Assembly: GCF_013624435.2 (NCBI RefSeq)
Contig: NZ_CP061768.1
Coordinates: 3,066,001-3,130,000, forward strand
Length of the DNA: 64,000 nt
Source of the DNA: Nocardioides campestrisoli
GTDB taxonomy: Bacteria; Actinomycetota; Actinomycetes; Propionibacteriales; Nocardioidaceae
Direction: 5' to 3'
In this document: positions 1 through 9,514 of the stretch, in pieces
Layout: every line of letters begins with the position of its first letter
Numbering within the stretch: position 1 is the first letter of the stretch
Notes under the pieces: generated by a model
The model's database searches: none
Told to the model about the DNA's origin: nothing
The model's input: only the letters and a program-made list of their open reading frames with translations
Position numbers and translations under genes: made by a program

Positions 1-664
<664 letters not shown>

Positions 665-676
665 GCCGACCGCCGC

Positions 677-1804
677 TCAGAAGTTCAGGCGTACGTCGAG
701 CTCGTCGCGCGTCATCCCGCCCGCGAACAGCAGGTCCGCGGCCAGCGAGCGGATCTGGGAGACCACCGCGGCCCGGTTGAGGGTCATCCGGTCGGTCAGC
801 GACTCCATCGCGAGCCGCACCGCCTCGACCAGATTCTCCTCGGCGTCCTGAGGCAGCCCGGGCGCGGCGAAGTCGGACTCGAAGATCCGTACGCCGCGGC
901 TCAGCGCCTCCACCGAGGCGGTCATCGACGGCGAGCACCGCTCCCCCATCCGCAGCATCGAGGAGAGCCGGCGGGCCAGCACCCGGGCGTCGCGGATCGC
1001 GTTGTCGACGTCGGTCAGGGCGCCGGCGTACCTCGCCACCTCGGGACGCTGCCGCCAGCGCACGGGCGACATCGCCGCCACCTCGGCGACGTTGGCGGCC
1101 GTGTTCTGCGCGGCGGTGACCCGCTCCTGCAGGCCACGGGCCCGGGCCAGCGTCGTCTCCGCGGCGCCCGGGTCGCCGGCGCGCATGGCCACGGCCAGCT
1201 CGTCGAGGATCCCCGCCAGCTCGGTGAGCAGCGGCCGGACCTCGCGGCCGAGGTCGCGGGTGGGGTTGCGCGGCAGCAGCAGCACCATCGCCAGCCCGCA
1301 CAGACCGCCCACCAGGGCGTCGAGGAACCGGGTCACCGCCGGGTCGGAGGCCCCGACGGCCGGTACCACGGCGGCCATCAGCACCCCGGAGTTGGCGGCC
1401 TGGGTGATCGCCACGCCGCGCAGCCCGGCGAAGAGCGCCGAGCTGGTGGCCAGCACGACCACCAGTGCGAGCTGCCAGGCGCCGCGGCCGATCGCCAGGA
1501 TCAGCAGCTCGCCCACCAGCACCCCGACGGCCACGCCGAGCACCAGCTCCAGCAGCATCCGCTGCCGCAGCCCCGCCCCGGCGACCAGCACGATCACCGC
1601 CGCGATCGGGGCGAAGAAGGCCTGCTGGTGGCCGAGCAGGTGCGTGGCGATGGCGTAGGCGCCGGCGGTCGCAGCCGCGAGCCGGAGCAGCTGGCGCCAG
1701 CGCCGGGCGACCGCCCGGCACCGGTCGGTCAGGGTCAGCCGGGGCTGGATGCCGGCGGCGCGCAGCACCCGATGGTGCACCGAGGCACGCGAGTCCTCGG
1801 TCAT
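677..1804 (-). CDS. FUSC-family inner-membrane protein (aromatic acid exporter/fusaric acid resistance type)
   Basis: 375 residues from the ATG at 1804, which has a strong GGGGAGG ribosome binding site 5 bases upstream; a longer reading frame exists but has no such site. Residues 35-190 contain about six hydrophobic segments in pairs separated by short arginine-containing loops. They are followed by a long hydrophilic helical region of about 180 residues. This layout (one membrane half plus a cytosolic domain) is that of half-size FUSC proteins related to AaeB-type efflux pumps. The substrate is unknown. It is convergent with the cyclotransferase-like gene and divergent from punA. Confidence 0.72.
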   Translation of the reverse strand: MTEDSRASVHHRVLRAAGIQPRLTLTDRCRAVARRWRQLLRLAAATAGAYAIATHLLGHQQAFFAPIAAVIVLVAGAGLRQRMLLELVLGVAVGVLVGELLILAIGRGAWQLALVVVLATSSALFAGLRGVAITQAANSGVLMAAVVPAVGASDPAVTRFLDALVGGLCGLAMVLLLPRNPTRDLGREVRPLLTELAGILDELAVAMRAGDPGAAETTLARARGLQERVTAAQNTAANVAEVAAMSPVRWRQRPEVARYAGALTDVDNAIRDARVLARRLSSMLRMGERCSPSMTASVEALSRGVRIFESDFAAPGLPQDAEENLVEAVRLAMESLTDRMTLNRAAVVSQIRSLAADLLFAGGMTRDELDVRLNF

Positions 1805-1886
1805 GGCTGCCTCCCCGGAGCGAAGCGGTGCGTCATGGCCACAAGCCTGCACCACCCGGGAGTGGCCCGACCAACGAGCCGCTGCC

Positions 1887-1892
1887 TAGGAT
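1887..1892 (+). promoter_or_regulatory. Leaderless -10 element for punA
   Basis: TAGGAT is 6 bases before the GTG at 1899 and there is no ribosome binding site in the gap. It supports the chosen start. Confidence 0.55.
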
Positions 1893-1898
1893 CGGCAG

Positions 1899-2699
1899 GT
1901 GACCCAGACCGATCCCTTCGCCCTGGCCTCCGAGGCCGCCCAGACGCTGCGCGACCTGACCGGTGTGCAGACCCACGACGTCGCCCTGGTGCTGGGCTCG
2001 GGCTGGTTGCCCGCGGTCGACGCCCTGGGCCCTGCCACCGCCGAGATCGCCACCACCGACCTGCCCGGCTTCCACGCTGCCGGCGTGGCCGGGCACTCGG
2101 GCCGGATCCGCAGCATCGAGGTCGCCGGGCGGCACGTGCTGGTCTTCCTCTCCCGCACCCACTTCTACGAGGGCAAGGGGGTGCGCGCGGTCGTGCACCC
2201 GGTGCGGACGGCCGCGGCCGCCGGCTGCCGGACGATCGTGCTGACCAACGGTTGCGGCGGCCTGCGCGAGACCTGGGCCCCGGGTACGCCGGTGCTGATC
2301 AAGGACCACATCAACCTCACCGCCACCTCGCCGCTCGAGGGCGCCACCTTCATCGACCTCACCGACCTCTACTCCAGCCGACTGCGCGAGCTGTGCCGCG
2401 AGGTCGACCCGAGCCTGGACGAGGGGGTCTACGTGCAGTTCCCCGGCCCCCACTACGAGACGCCGGCCGAGATCGGGATGGTCCGGGCGATCGGCGGCGA
2501 CCTGGTCGGGATGAGCACCACCCTCGAGGCGATCGCGGCCCGCGAGGCGGGGATGGAGGTGCTGGGCATCAGCCTGGTTACCAACGCCGCCGCCGGGATC
2601 AGCGGCGAGCCGCTCAACCACGAGGAGGTGCTCGAGGCCGGCCGCTCCGCCGCCAGCCGGATGGGCGCCCTGCTCGGCGACCTCGTGCCGAGGATCTGA
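1899..2699 (+). CDS. punA: Purine nucleoside phosphorylase
   Basis: 266 residues, the size of trimeric PNPs. It cleaves purine (deoxy)ribonucleosides with phosphate to the base and (deoxy)ribose-1-phosphate. Visible motifs are LVLGSG near residue 30 (phosphate loop), [18 protein letters not shown] around 105-125, the family signature [12 protein letters not shown] near 188-199, [12 protein letters not shown], and the base-binding asparagine in VTNAAAG. Its stop codon overlaps the start of the next gene by one base, so the two are co-transcribed. It belongs functionally with the deoC/mutase and add/deoA/cdd genes found further right in this window. Confidence 0.93.
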   Translation: MTQTDPFALASEAAQTLRDLTGVQTHDVALVLGSGWLPAVDALGPATAEIATTDLPGFHAAGVAGHSGRIRSIEVAGRHVLVFLSRTHFYEGKGVRAVVHPVRTAAAAGCRTIVLTNGCGGLRETWAPGTPVLIKDHINLTATSPLEGATFIDLTDLYSSRLRELCREVDPSLDEGVYVQFPGPHYETPAEIGMVRAIGGDLVGMSTTLEAIAAREAGMEVLGISLVTNAAAGISGEPLNHEEVLEAGRSAASRMGALLGDLVPRI

Positions 2700-3496
2700 T
2701 GCGAGTCCTGGTCACCGGCGCGGCCGGCTCGATCGGCCGGGTGCTGGTGCCCGGGCTGCTGGCTGCGGGCCACGAGGTCGTCGGCCTCGACATCGTGCCC
2801 GTGCCCGAGGGGGCCGACGTGCCCTGGCACACCGCGGACTGCACCGACCCCGACGCGGTCGACGCGGTCTTCGCCGCCCAGCCGCTGGACGCCGTGGTGC
2901 ACCTGGCCGGCCACCCCGACGAGCTGGACCTCGCGGGCTCCCTGACCTCGCACGTGGTGACCACGGCCGCCCTGCTGGACGCGATGGTCGCCCACGACGT
3001 CCGGCGGCTGGTCTATGCCTCCAGCAACCACGCCGTCGGGCGCACCCCGCGCACCGACTGCGTCGAGGTCACCGCGCGGCCCCGGCCCGACACCTTCTAC
3101 GGCGTCGGCAAGGTGGCGGCCGAGGCGGTGATGAGCCTCTACGCCGACCGCTACGGCCTGGACGCCGTGGCCTGCCGGATCGGCTCGTTCCTCCCCCGGC
3201 CGACCACCGCCCGGCACCTGTCGACGTGGCTCTCCCACGACGACTGCGTGCGGATGGTCGAGGCCGCGCTCACCACGCAGGCCCCCGGCTTCGCGGTGCT
3301 CTACGGCATCTCCGCGAACACCGACGCCTGGTGGGACCTCGAGCCCGGCCGCGCCCTGGGTTATGCGCCGCAGGACGACGCAGCGGCGTACGTCGACGAG
3401 ATCGGCCCGCGCCCCGAGGACCCCGCGGAGGCGGCGTACGTCGGTGGCCCGTTCGCCGGCGAGGAGTTCTGGCGCCCGGCGCTCTCCCGTCCCTGA
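2699..3496 (+). CDS. NAD-dependent epimerase/dehydratase family (uronate dehydrogenase-like SDR)
   Basis: 265 residues of the extended short-chain dehydrogenase fold. The N-terminal VTGAAGSIG is the Rossmann TGxxGxxG turn. VYASSNHAVG near residue 106 and YGVGK near 136 supply the catalytic Ser and the YxxxK pair. SSNHAVG, together with the later SHDDCVRMVEAAL segment, resembles bacterial uronate dehydrogenases more than UDP-glucose 4-epimerases, so oxidation of a sugar acid is the best guess; the substrate is not established. The ATG overlaps the punA stop (TGATG), which implies translational coupling. Confidence 0.72.
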   Translation: MRVLVTGAAGSIGRVLVPGLLAAGHEVVGLDIVPVPEGADVPWHTADCTDPDAVDAVFAAQPLDAVVHLAGHPDELDLAGSLTSHVVTTAALLDAMVAHDVRRLVYASSNHAVGRTPRTDCVEVTARPRPDTFYGVGKVAAEAVMSLYADRYGLDAVACRIGSFLPRPTTARHLSTWLSHDDCVRMVEAALTTQAPGFAVLYGISANTDAWWDLEPGRALGYAPQDDAAAYVDEIGPRPEDPAEAAYVGGPFAGEEFWRPALSRP

Positions 3497-3512
3497 GCCT
3501 TCTTGGTGGGCT

Positions 3513-3604
3513 CGCGGATTCCCCGCACAGCCGGGGATTCCGCGGGTTGGCACGTACTGCAACGTGTGCCAACCACGGGGAACCCCGGCTGTGCGGGGAT
3601 TCGT
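3513..3604. repeat. Long nested inverted repeat between convergent genes
   Basis: Two arms of about 40 bases are near-perfect reverse complements around a centre near 3558-3562. The outer halves share CCCCGCACAGCCGGGG and its complement (3521-3536 and 3581-3597). The inner halves share GTTGGCAC/GTGCCAAC (3546-3553 and 3566-3573). Each half also contains a small palindrome, so both a single cruciform and smaller hairpins are possible. Lying between the convergent dehydrogenase and HtaA genes, it could act as a bidirectional terminator, but it is far longer than needed and resembles a REP/MITE-type palindromic unit. Confidence 0.75.
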
Positions 3605-3617
3605 GTGACGTACGCCG

Positions 3618-5039
3618 TCAGCGGGCGATGCGGTACTTCACGACCTTGCGGGCCTTGGTGTAGCTGTCGTCGCCGGTGAACCGGACGACGAGCTTGTAGG
3701 CGCCGCGCTTGCCCTTGGGCAGCCTGATGGTCGTCTTGCCCTTCTTGTTCAGCTTCGCGGTGACCTTGACGGCCTTCTTCTTGCCCGGCGACTTGAGGGT
3801 GGCGTTGACCTTGCCCGTGACCGTGCCGGCCTTGCCGGTGAGGGTGACGACGGCCTTGCCGGCCTTCTTCGTGCTGGGCGCCTTCGCCACCTTGGCCTTG
3901 ACCTTCGGCTTCACCTGGAGGGCAGGGGCCGGGGTGGGCACCGGAGCCGGCGTGGGAGCCGGGGCCGGGGCGAAGACGCTCCAGTCGATGGTGACCGGGG
4001 TCCTGGTGTCCTGCGTGGTGTTGGAGTGGGTGTGGGCCTGCCAGGTGAAGACGGCGTACTCCTTGCCCGGCACCAGCTTCTCGGTGGGAGCGTTCAGCAC
4101 GGTGGTGAAGCTGTCACCGTCGAAGTCGCTGGGCATCACGTAGTTGACGGCCGTCATCGCGGCCATGCTCGCCCGGTTCCCGTAGTCGATCACGGTGTCG
4201 GCCGGGGCCAGGGCCACGTAGACGCCGGCGTCGCCGGGGTTGGTCGTGGGGTTGAACCCCGTGCCCTCGACCTTGACGTCCAGGCCGTGGGTGACCGAGG
4301 CGCCCGTGACCGTCGTGGTCACCGACGGCACCGTGGTGGCCACCAGCGTGCCGACCCGCTTCTTCGGGTTGCTGCTCCCCGTGCCCGAGTTGTAGAAGTG
4401 CGCGCGGACGCCGGGAGTGAGGGCGCCGAGGAACTCCGGGTGGAACGACTCGCCGCCCACCGGCTGCGAGGCGGACAGGCCGAGCTCCACCGCGGCCTCG
4501 GAGCCGGCCGGCAGGACGCCTGCGTACTTGGGGGTGACCGTGGTGGTGTTCTGCGACGTGGTGGCACCGGCGAACTCGGCCACGGTGACGAACGTCGGGT
4601 CAGTCGCGGCGGCCGGGCCGCCGAAGGCGGCGTTGCTGGCGGAGACCGTCGCCTCGATCCGGCCCTCGCCGTCCGGCTCCACGGTCAACCGCGGGTCGGT
4701 GAGCGTGACGGCGTACAGCTCGCTGCGGGTCGCCGGGTTGGCGAACGCACCCCGCACGGTGCCGGAGTAGCTGCGCACCACGTCACCGTCCGCCTCGACC
4801 GTGATGGTGCTCGCGGGGAAGCGGAACTTCTGGGACGCCTCGTCGAAAGAGGCGCCGCCCGCGAGCGTGCGGGTGCTCAGGTGGCTGACGAACTGCTCGG
4901 AGATGTTCCAGTCGAGGTACGACGCGGACGGGGGCGCGGCCTGGGCGGCCGGCAGCACGCCGAAGGTCGCGGCGGCCAGGCCGGCGACGGCGACGCCGGC
5001 GGCGACCCGACGGCGCGGGGCGCGGGTGAGGGACTGCAT
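3618..5039 (-). CDS. Secreted HtaA-domain haem-binding protein with Ig-like lysine-rich tail
   Basis: 473 residues from the ATG at 5039, which has AAAGGA just upstream; a start 12 codons earlier lacks a site. A Sec signal peptide ends at about AQAA (residue 34). Residues 40-210 form an HtaA-type domain (YLDWNISEQFVSHL, then YSGTVRG and LTDPRL strands), known in corynebacteria to bind haem at the cell surface. Residues about 240-350 form a second module shared with the protein at 6391-7584. A proline/alanine linker leads to a Lys/Arg-rich bacterial Ig-like domain. No membrane anchor or sorting signal is seen, so the basic domain may hold it in the wall. It is the last gene of the leftward haem operon. 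Confidence 0.78.
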   Translation of the reverse strand: MQSLTRAPRRRVAAGVAVAGLAAATFGVLPAAQAAPPSASYLDWNISEQFVSHLSTRTLAGGASFDEASQKFRFPASTITVEADGDVVRSYSGTVRGAFANPATRSELYAVTLTDPRLTVEPDGEGRIEATVSASNAAFGGPAAATDPTFVTVAEFAGATTSQNTTTVTPKYAGVLPAGSEAAVELGLSASQPVGGESFHPEFLGALTPGVRAHFYNSGTGSSNPKKRVGTLVATTVPSVTTTVTGASVTHGLDVKVEGTGFNPTTNPGDAGVYVALAPADTVIDYGNRASMAAMTAVNYVMPSDFDGDSFTTVLNAPTEKLVPGKEYAVFTWQAHTHSNTTQDTRTPVTIDWSVFAPAPAPTPAPVPTPAPALQVKPKVKAKVAKAPSTKKAGKAVVTLTGKAGTVTGKVNATLKSPGKKKAVKVTAKLNKKGKTTIRLPKGKRGAYKLVVRFTGDDSYTKARKVVKYRIAR

Positions 5040-5081
5040 GGGGTTCCTTTCGGGTGGGTGGTGCAGGTGCTCCATGAAGGA

Positions 5082-5126
5082 GGTCAGGGGAGGAGGTCAG
5101 GGACGGGGTCAGGGCACGGGTCAGGG
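5082..5126. repeat. Short tandem repeat GGTCAGGG x4
   Basis: GGTCAGGG recurs at 5082, 5095, 5107 and 5119, spaced 12-13 bases, in the gap between two HtaA genes. The last copy overlaps the stop of the upstream gene. It may be slippage or a processing/regulatory site; no function is evident. Confidence 0.7.
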
Positions 5127-6404
5127 ACGGGTGCGGACCGGCACCAGGAGCAGGGCGGCGGCCGCGAGCAGCAGCAGTCCCCCGATCCACCAGCCGGGAT
5201 GGGTGCCGGGCGCCGCGGAGGCGGGCGCGAGGGCAGGGGAGACCGTGGCCGCCGAGACGACCACGGGCTGGTTCGCCGCCGCGCCGACGGCCCCGACAGC
5301 ACCGAGGGCGTCGTCGGCGGCCGCGGGCGGGACGGCCGCGCCGCCCGACGGCGCCGCGACGACCGGCGAGGAGACCGGCACCGGGGCCGCTGCGGGCGTG
5401 CGCGCGGGCGCCGGCTTCGGGGTCGGCGTCCGCCTCGGCGGCTTCACCACCTCGTTGTTCGGCTTCGGCGACGGCTTCGCGCTCGCACTCGGGACCGGCT
5501 CGGCCGGCGGCTCGCCTCCCCCGTAGCCGACGACCACCGGCGCCGGCAGCTTCGTCCAGTCCGACTGCAGCCCGGTGGAGTACCAGAACTGGTCCACCCC
5601 GAGCGGGGCGAGGAAGGCGATCATCGCGGGCGGGAAGCTGCCCCAGCTCTCCCCGGTCCGGCTTTGCGGCACGGTGCCGTCCACCTGGACACCCGCGTAC
5701 GCCGGAGTGGCGACCAGCCCGGTCTCGGTGACGTCGACACCGGCCAGGTCCGTCACGGTCACCCGCTGGGGCGGGACCGGTGACCACAGGGTCGGGTCGT
5801 TGCGGTCGGCGTCCCAACCGCCGAGCTGGGCGGTGAGGGTGCCGGTGCCGCCGCGGACCTCGAGCACCGGGTCGGTGACGGTGAAGACCGTGTTGCCGCC
5901 GTAGTAGACGACCGTGAAGGTGCCGGACCAGGCCAGGGTGGCGTCCTCGGCGACCGGGTCGAGGGTGCCGGTGCCCGCCCCGATGTGCACGCGGTGCCCG
6001 CTGAACGGGCCGTAGATGTCGATCGGCGCCCCGGTGGCGTCGGTGGAGAGCCCGGCCCAGGTGGCGGTCCGCCAGGCACCGGCGCCGTCCCGCTTCTGGA
6101 TCGTCACCGGGCCCGCGGTGGCCTGCCACTTCGACGACGGCAGGATCGCACCGCCACGGCCGGGGTCGGCCACCCCGGCGGCGAGGAAGTTGATCGCGCC
6201 CGGGTTGTGCGAGCGGGCGTTGGTCTGCTCGTTGAGCGACCAGGTGAAGACCGCGTCGTCCACCGCGAGCGGCCCGGACGAAGGCTCGGGCGTCTCGGTT
6301 GATGCGTGCGCCGCCCCGCTCACCGTGAGCAGGGCGAGGGCCCCGGCGCCCAGCAGGGCCGCGGCGGACCGGCGTACCCGGCCGCTCCGCTCACGCCAGC
6401 GCAC
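5121..6404 (-). CDS. Membrane-anchored HtaA-like haem-uptake surface protein
   Basis: 427 residues from a GTG that overlaps the end of the previous gene by 14 bases, so it is translationally coupled. A signal peptide (residues 1-35) precedes an HtaA-like domain of about 250 residues: FTWSLNEQ, then FSGHRVHIG, LAWSGTFTV and VFTVTDPVLEV, the same strand order as in corynebacterial HtaA. A long Pro/Ala/Lys-rich stalk (about 300-390) ends in a hydrophobic segment and RTRP, a C-terminal membrane anchor without LPxTG. By analogy with corynebacterial HtaA/HtaC it should take haem from host or environmental haemoproteins and pass it to the HmuT lipoprotein. No direct haem ligand can be assigned from the sequence alone. 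Confidence 0.75.
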   Translation of the reverse strand: MRWRERSGRVRRSAAALLGAGALALLTVSGAAHASTETPEPSSGPLAVDDAVFTWSLNEQTNARSHNPGAINFLAAGVADPGRGGAILPSSKWQATAGPVTIQKRDGAGAWRTATWAGLSTDATGAPIDIYGPFSGHRVHIGAGTGTLDPVAEDATLAWSGTFTVVYYGGNTVFTVTDPVLEVRGGTGTLTAQLGGWDADRNDPTLWSPVPPQRVTVTDLAGVDVTETGLVATPAYAGVQVDGTVPQSRTGESWGSFPPAMIAFLAPLGVDQFWYSTGLQSDWTKLPAPVVVGYGGGEPPAEPVPSASAKPSPKPNNEVVKPPRRTPTPKPAPARTPAAAPVPVSSPVVAAPSGGAAVPPAAADDALGAVGAVGAAANQPVVVSAATVSPALAPASAAPGTHPGWWIGGLLLLAAAALLLVPVRTRP

Positions 6405-7584
6405 GTCGGCTCCGGGTGAAGCGCCGCACCGTCATGAAGAGCGCCCCGCAGAACAGGACGCCCGCCCCGACGGCGAACGCGGTGGCCGCGACCGCGGCCC
6501 GGTCGTCCGTCTGTTCGGTCCCGCTCGCGCTGCTCGCCGGGTCGGGGTCGGGGTCGGCCACGATGGCGAACCGGACCGACGGCGTCCGCCCGGCGCCGAA
6601 GAGCCGTAGCTCGTGGGTGCCGCCCGCGACCTCGCTGGGCAGCGCCAGCACCCCGGCCACCCGGCCGTCGGAGCCGACCAGGTGGGGACCGCTGGCCACC
6701 AGCCCGTCGTCGAGGATCGCCGTCACCTGCTCGCCGGGCACGAGCCCGCTGGCGACGAAGGAGAGCCCCCGCCCCGCGACCGCCGAGGGCCGGTCGACGT
6801 CCAGGCGGGCCTTGCCGCGCGCCCGTACGGCGGTCACGCCCTGGCCCGCCGCGCCGGACCGAGGCACTCGGACCTCGCCCCGCTCCCCCGACCCCGGTCC
6901 GGCTGCGCCGACCGCCGGCACCGGACCGGTGCCGTCGTCGGTCGTGGCGGGCTGCTCGGCCTGCTGCCCGCCTCCGGAGAGCTCGCGCAGGCCGACCGGC
7001 GTGAAGGTCTCGTTGTTGGCGTTGTGCACACCGTGGGCGCCGACCGTGATCACCCCGCAGGTCACCTTGCGGCAGTCCACCGTGCGCACGCTGCCGTCGC
7101 GGCCCACGCCCTGGAAGGTGGGGCCCGGGACCAGCAGCCGGACGGTGAACGAGCCGTCCGCGCTCAGCATGCCGCCGTTCGCCGCGGCGGCGGTGTCGGA
7201 GCCCGGGAAGGCGACGTAGCGCTGGAACCCGGCGTTGCTCTTGGACTCGCTGTCGGGCACGTAGACGTAGTCGACGCCGGACTTGCCCCCCTTGCTGGGC
7301 TGCCAGCGGCCGTCGACCGTGCCGAACCAGACGTAGACGCCGCCGTGACCGCCCTTGATGGACTGGAACCCTCGCCCGGTGACGGTGAGCGTGCTGGAGT
7401 AACGCGAGTCGATCACCGCGCCGCGCCCACCGTTGTCGACGGTGACCCGACCCGCTGCGTGGGCCTGCGGAACGCCCACGAACCCGGCCAGGCCGACGGA
7501 AGCAAGCACGGAGACCGCCAGCAGGGCGGCGGCCCGCGGGACGCGCGTACGGCGCGACCTCGGGGACTGGATCAGGTCAGGCAC
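6391..7584 (-). CDS. Anchored surface protein of the haem locus with a His-containing beta-domain
   Basis: 397 residues from a GTG that overlaps the end of hmuV by 13 bases. Signal peptide to about AHA (residue 43). Residues 45-200 are a beta-rich module with TVTGRGF, GVYVWFG, and a C-terminal stretch VGAHGVHNANNETFTPV; two cysteines (DCRKVTC) could form a disulfide as in neocarzinostatin-like folds. The same module occurs in the HtaA protein at 3618-5039, including the AHxxH...TPV segment. Residues 250-340 look like another Ig-like domain, and a transmembrane helix plus RRFTRSRRA tail anchors it. The function is not known; the context says haem capture or relay at the surface. Confidence 0.65.
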   Translation of the reverse strand: MPDLIQSPRSRRTRVPRAAALLAVSVLASVGLAGFVGVPQAHAAGRVTVDNGGRGAVIDSRYSSTLTVTGRGFQSIKGGHGGVYVWFGTVDGRWQPSKGGKSGVDYVYVPDSESKSNAGFQRYVAFPGSDTAAAANGGMLSADGSFTVRLLVPGPTFQGVGRDGSVRTVDCRKVTCGVITVGAHGVHNANNETFTPVGLRELSGGGQQAEQPATTDDGTGPVPAVGAAGPGSGERGEVRVPRSGAAGQGVTAVRARGKARLDVDRPSAVAGRGLSFVASGLVPGEQVTAILDDGLVASGPHLVGSDGRVAGVLALPSEVAGGTHELRLFGAGRTPSVRFAIVADPDPDPASSASGTEQTDDRAAVAATAFAVGAGVLFCGALFMTVRRFTRSRRALA

Positions 7585-8456
7585 GAGGGCTCCTCGGGTA
7601 CCAGGTGGGCAGAAGGTGCGGACGAGGGTGCGGACGAGGGGGCGGACGGCGTGGGGGCCGGCGGGCGGCGTACCGGGACGACCAGCAGGGAGCCGGCGTG
7701 GTCGAGCACCTCCACCGGGTGCTCGTAGACCTCGGTGAGCAGCTCGGAGGTGAGCACCTCCCGCGGCGGCCCGACCGCCCGGACCCGCCCCTGGGAGAGC
7801 ACGCAGACCCGGTCGGCGAAGGCCGCCGCCAGGCTCAGGTCGTGCAGCACCACCACGACGGCGGCACCCGCGTGGGCGCTCCCCCGCGCCTTCGCGAGGA
7901 CCGCCTCCTGGTGCCGGATGTCGAGGGCGGCCGTGGGCTCGTCGAGCAGGTGCACCTCGACCTCCTGGGCCAGCAGCCGGGCGAACGCGACCCGGCCCTG
8001 CTCGCCGCCGGACAGCGTCGGCACGACCCGGGCCGACAGGTGGGAGACGTCGGCTACGTCCATCGCCTCCTGCACGCGGGCGTCGTCGTCGGCGGCCCGC
8101 GGCGTCCGACGCCAGACCGCGCGTCCCATCTCGACGACCTCACGGACCCGGAAGCCGAAGGCCAGGGTCTGCTTCTGCTGGAGCACCGCGCGTTGCCGGG
8201 CCAGCTCGGCCGCCGACTGGGAGGCGACCGGGCGGCCGCCCAGCTCCACCACGCCGACTTCGGGACGTCGGTCACCGGCCAGCACCGCCAGCAGGGTGGA
8301 CTTGCCGGCACCGTTGGGTCCGACCAGCGCGACCAGCTCACCGGGACGCACGTCGAAGGAGACGTCGTCGAGGATCGCCCGGCCCTCGATCGCCACGCCC
8401 ACGCCCCGGGCGCACAGCACGGGAGCGCTCTGGACGGGACCGCCCTGGCCGCTCAT
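7572..8456 (-). CDS. hmuV: Haem ABC transporter ATP-binding protein
   Basis: 294 residues. Walker A GPNGAGKST at 46-54, signature LSGGEQGRV, Walker B HLLDEPTAALD and the switch histidine in VVLHDLSLA are all intact. The size and the HDLSLAAAFADR region match HmuV/FecE-type ATPases of haem and siderophore importers. The ATG overlaps the stop of the permease gene by 4 bases (ATGA). The last 25 residues are an odd tail of PSAPSSAPSSAPSA repeats encoded by a 12-base tandem repeat near 7617-7650; such a tail is not part of the usual ATPase and may reflect repeat slippage. Confidence 0.9.
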   Translation of the reverse strand: MSGQGGPVQSAPVLCARGVGVAIEGRAILDDVSFDVRPGELVALVGPNGAGKSTLLAVLAGDRRPEVGVVELGGRPVASQSAAELARQRAVLQQKQTLAFGFRVREVVEMGRAVWRRTPRAADDDARVQEAMDVADVSHLSARVVPTLSGGEQGRVAFARLLAQEVEVHLLDEPTAALDIRHQEAVLAKARGSAHAGAAVVVVLHDLSLAAAFADRVCVLSQGRVRAVGPPREVLTSELLTEVYEHPVEVLDHAGSLLVVPVRRPPAPTPSAPSSAPSSAPSAHLVPEEPSCLT

Positions 8457-9514
8457 GCCCAGCCCCCCGCCGTACGCCGGGCCCGGCGCAGCAGCCAGAA
8501 GAAGACGGGTCCGCCGACCAGCGAGGTGAGCATGCCGATCGGCAGGTCGGCGTACGCGATCGCGGTGCGCGCCCACAGGTCGGCCAGGACCAGCAGCACG
8601 GCGCCGCCGAGCGCGCTCGCGGGCACCAGCGCGCGGTGCCCGGGGCCCACCACCATCCGCATCAGGTGCGGGATGATCAGCCCGACGAAGGCGATGATCC
8701 CGGCGAAGGCGACCGCCGCCGCGGTCAGCACCGCGACCACCACGATGCTGGCGATCCGGAGCCGCTCGACGTCGACACCGACGTGGCGCGCGCCCTTGTC
8801 CCCGAGGGCGAGCAGGTCGAGGCGGCGCGAGAGCAGGATCGCGACGGCGATCCCCACCAGCGCGACGGGGGCCGTGATCAGGACCTGCTCGCCCCGGGAG
8901 CCGTTGAGGCTGCCCAGCTGCCAGAAGACGATCTCCTCGCGTGCCTGGGTGTCGCCGAGGAACATCAGGAACGCCAGTGCGGCCCCGGCCATCGCGTTGA
9001 CCGCGACACCGGTGAGCACCAGCGTGACCACCTCGGTGCGACCGCCGTCCCGGGACAGCAGGTAGACCGCGACGGTGGTGACCAGGCCACCGAGGAACGC
9101 GGCCACCGGCAGGGTCCACTGGCCGAGGGCGACCAGGTCGAAGACGATCACCGCCGCGGCCGCCAGGGCCGCGCCGGCGGAGACCCCGACCACGCCGGGC
9201 TCGGCCAGCGGGTTGCCGAAGACCCCCTGCATCACCGCGCCCGCCACGCCGAGGGAGGCGCCGACGAGCACCGCCATGGCCAGCCGCGGGAAGCGGACCT
9301 GCCACAAGGTGGACTCGCCCTGGGGGTGGCTCGGCAGGGTGCCGAGGTCGAGGCCGAGCCGGTGCAGGACCGAGCCGACCACCTCGCCCGCGGGGATGTG
9401 CAGCTGTCCGGCGCCGGCCGCGACGGTCACGGCGACCAAGAGGGCGGCCCCCAGGGCGCCGAGGACGACGGTCCGGCTGGTCGCGGTGGGCGGCAGCGGG
9501 AGGTTCAGGCTCAT
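8453..9514 (-). CDS. hmuU: Haem ABC transporter permease (FecCD family)
   Basis: 353 residues with about ten membrane-spanning segments. Family hallmarks are RFPRLAMAVLVGASLGVAGA near residue 75, GNPLAEPGVVGVSAGA near 100, the coupling region GVDVERLRIAS, and FAGIIAFVGLIIPHLMRM near 270. These are typical of BtuC/FecCD/HmuU permeases that import haem, cobalamin or siderophores. It sits between hmuT and hmuV with 4-base overlaps on both sides, and with the HtaA genes this makes haem the likely substrate. Confidence 0.9.
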   Translation of the reverse strand: MSLNLPLPPTATSRTVVLGALGAALLVAVTVAAGAGQLHIPAGEVVGSVLHRLGLDLGTLPSHPQGESTLWQVRFPRLAMAVLVGASLGVAGAVMQGVFGNPLAEPGVVGVSAGAALAAAAVIVFDLVALGQWTLPVAAFLGGLVTTVAVYLLSRDGGRTEVVTLVLTGVAVNAMAGAALAFLMFLGDTQAREEIVFWQLGSLNGSRGEQVLITAPVALVGIAVAILLSRRLDLLALGDKGARHVGVDVERLRIASIVVVAVLTAAAVAFAGIIAFVGLIIPHLMRMVVGPGHRALVPASALGGAVLLVLADLWARTAIAYADLPIGMLTSLVGGPVFFWLLRRARRTAGGWA

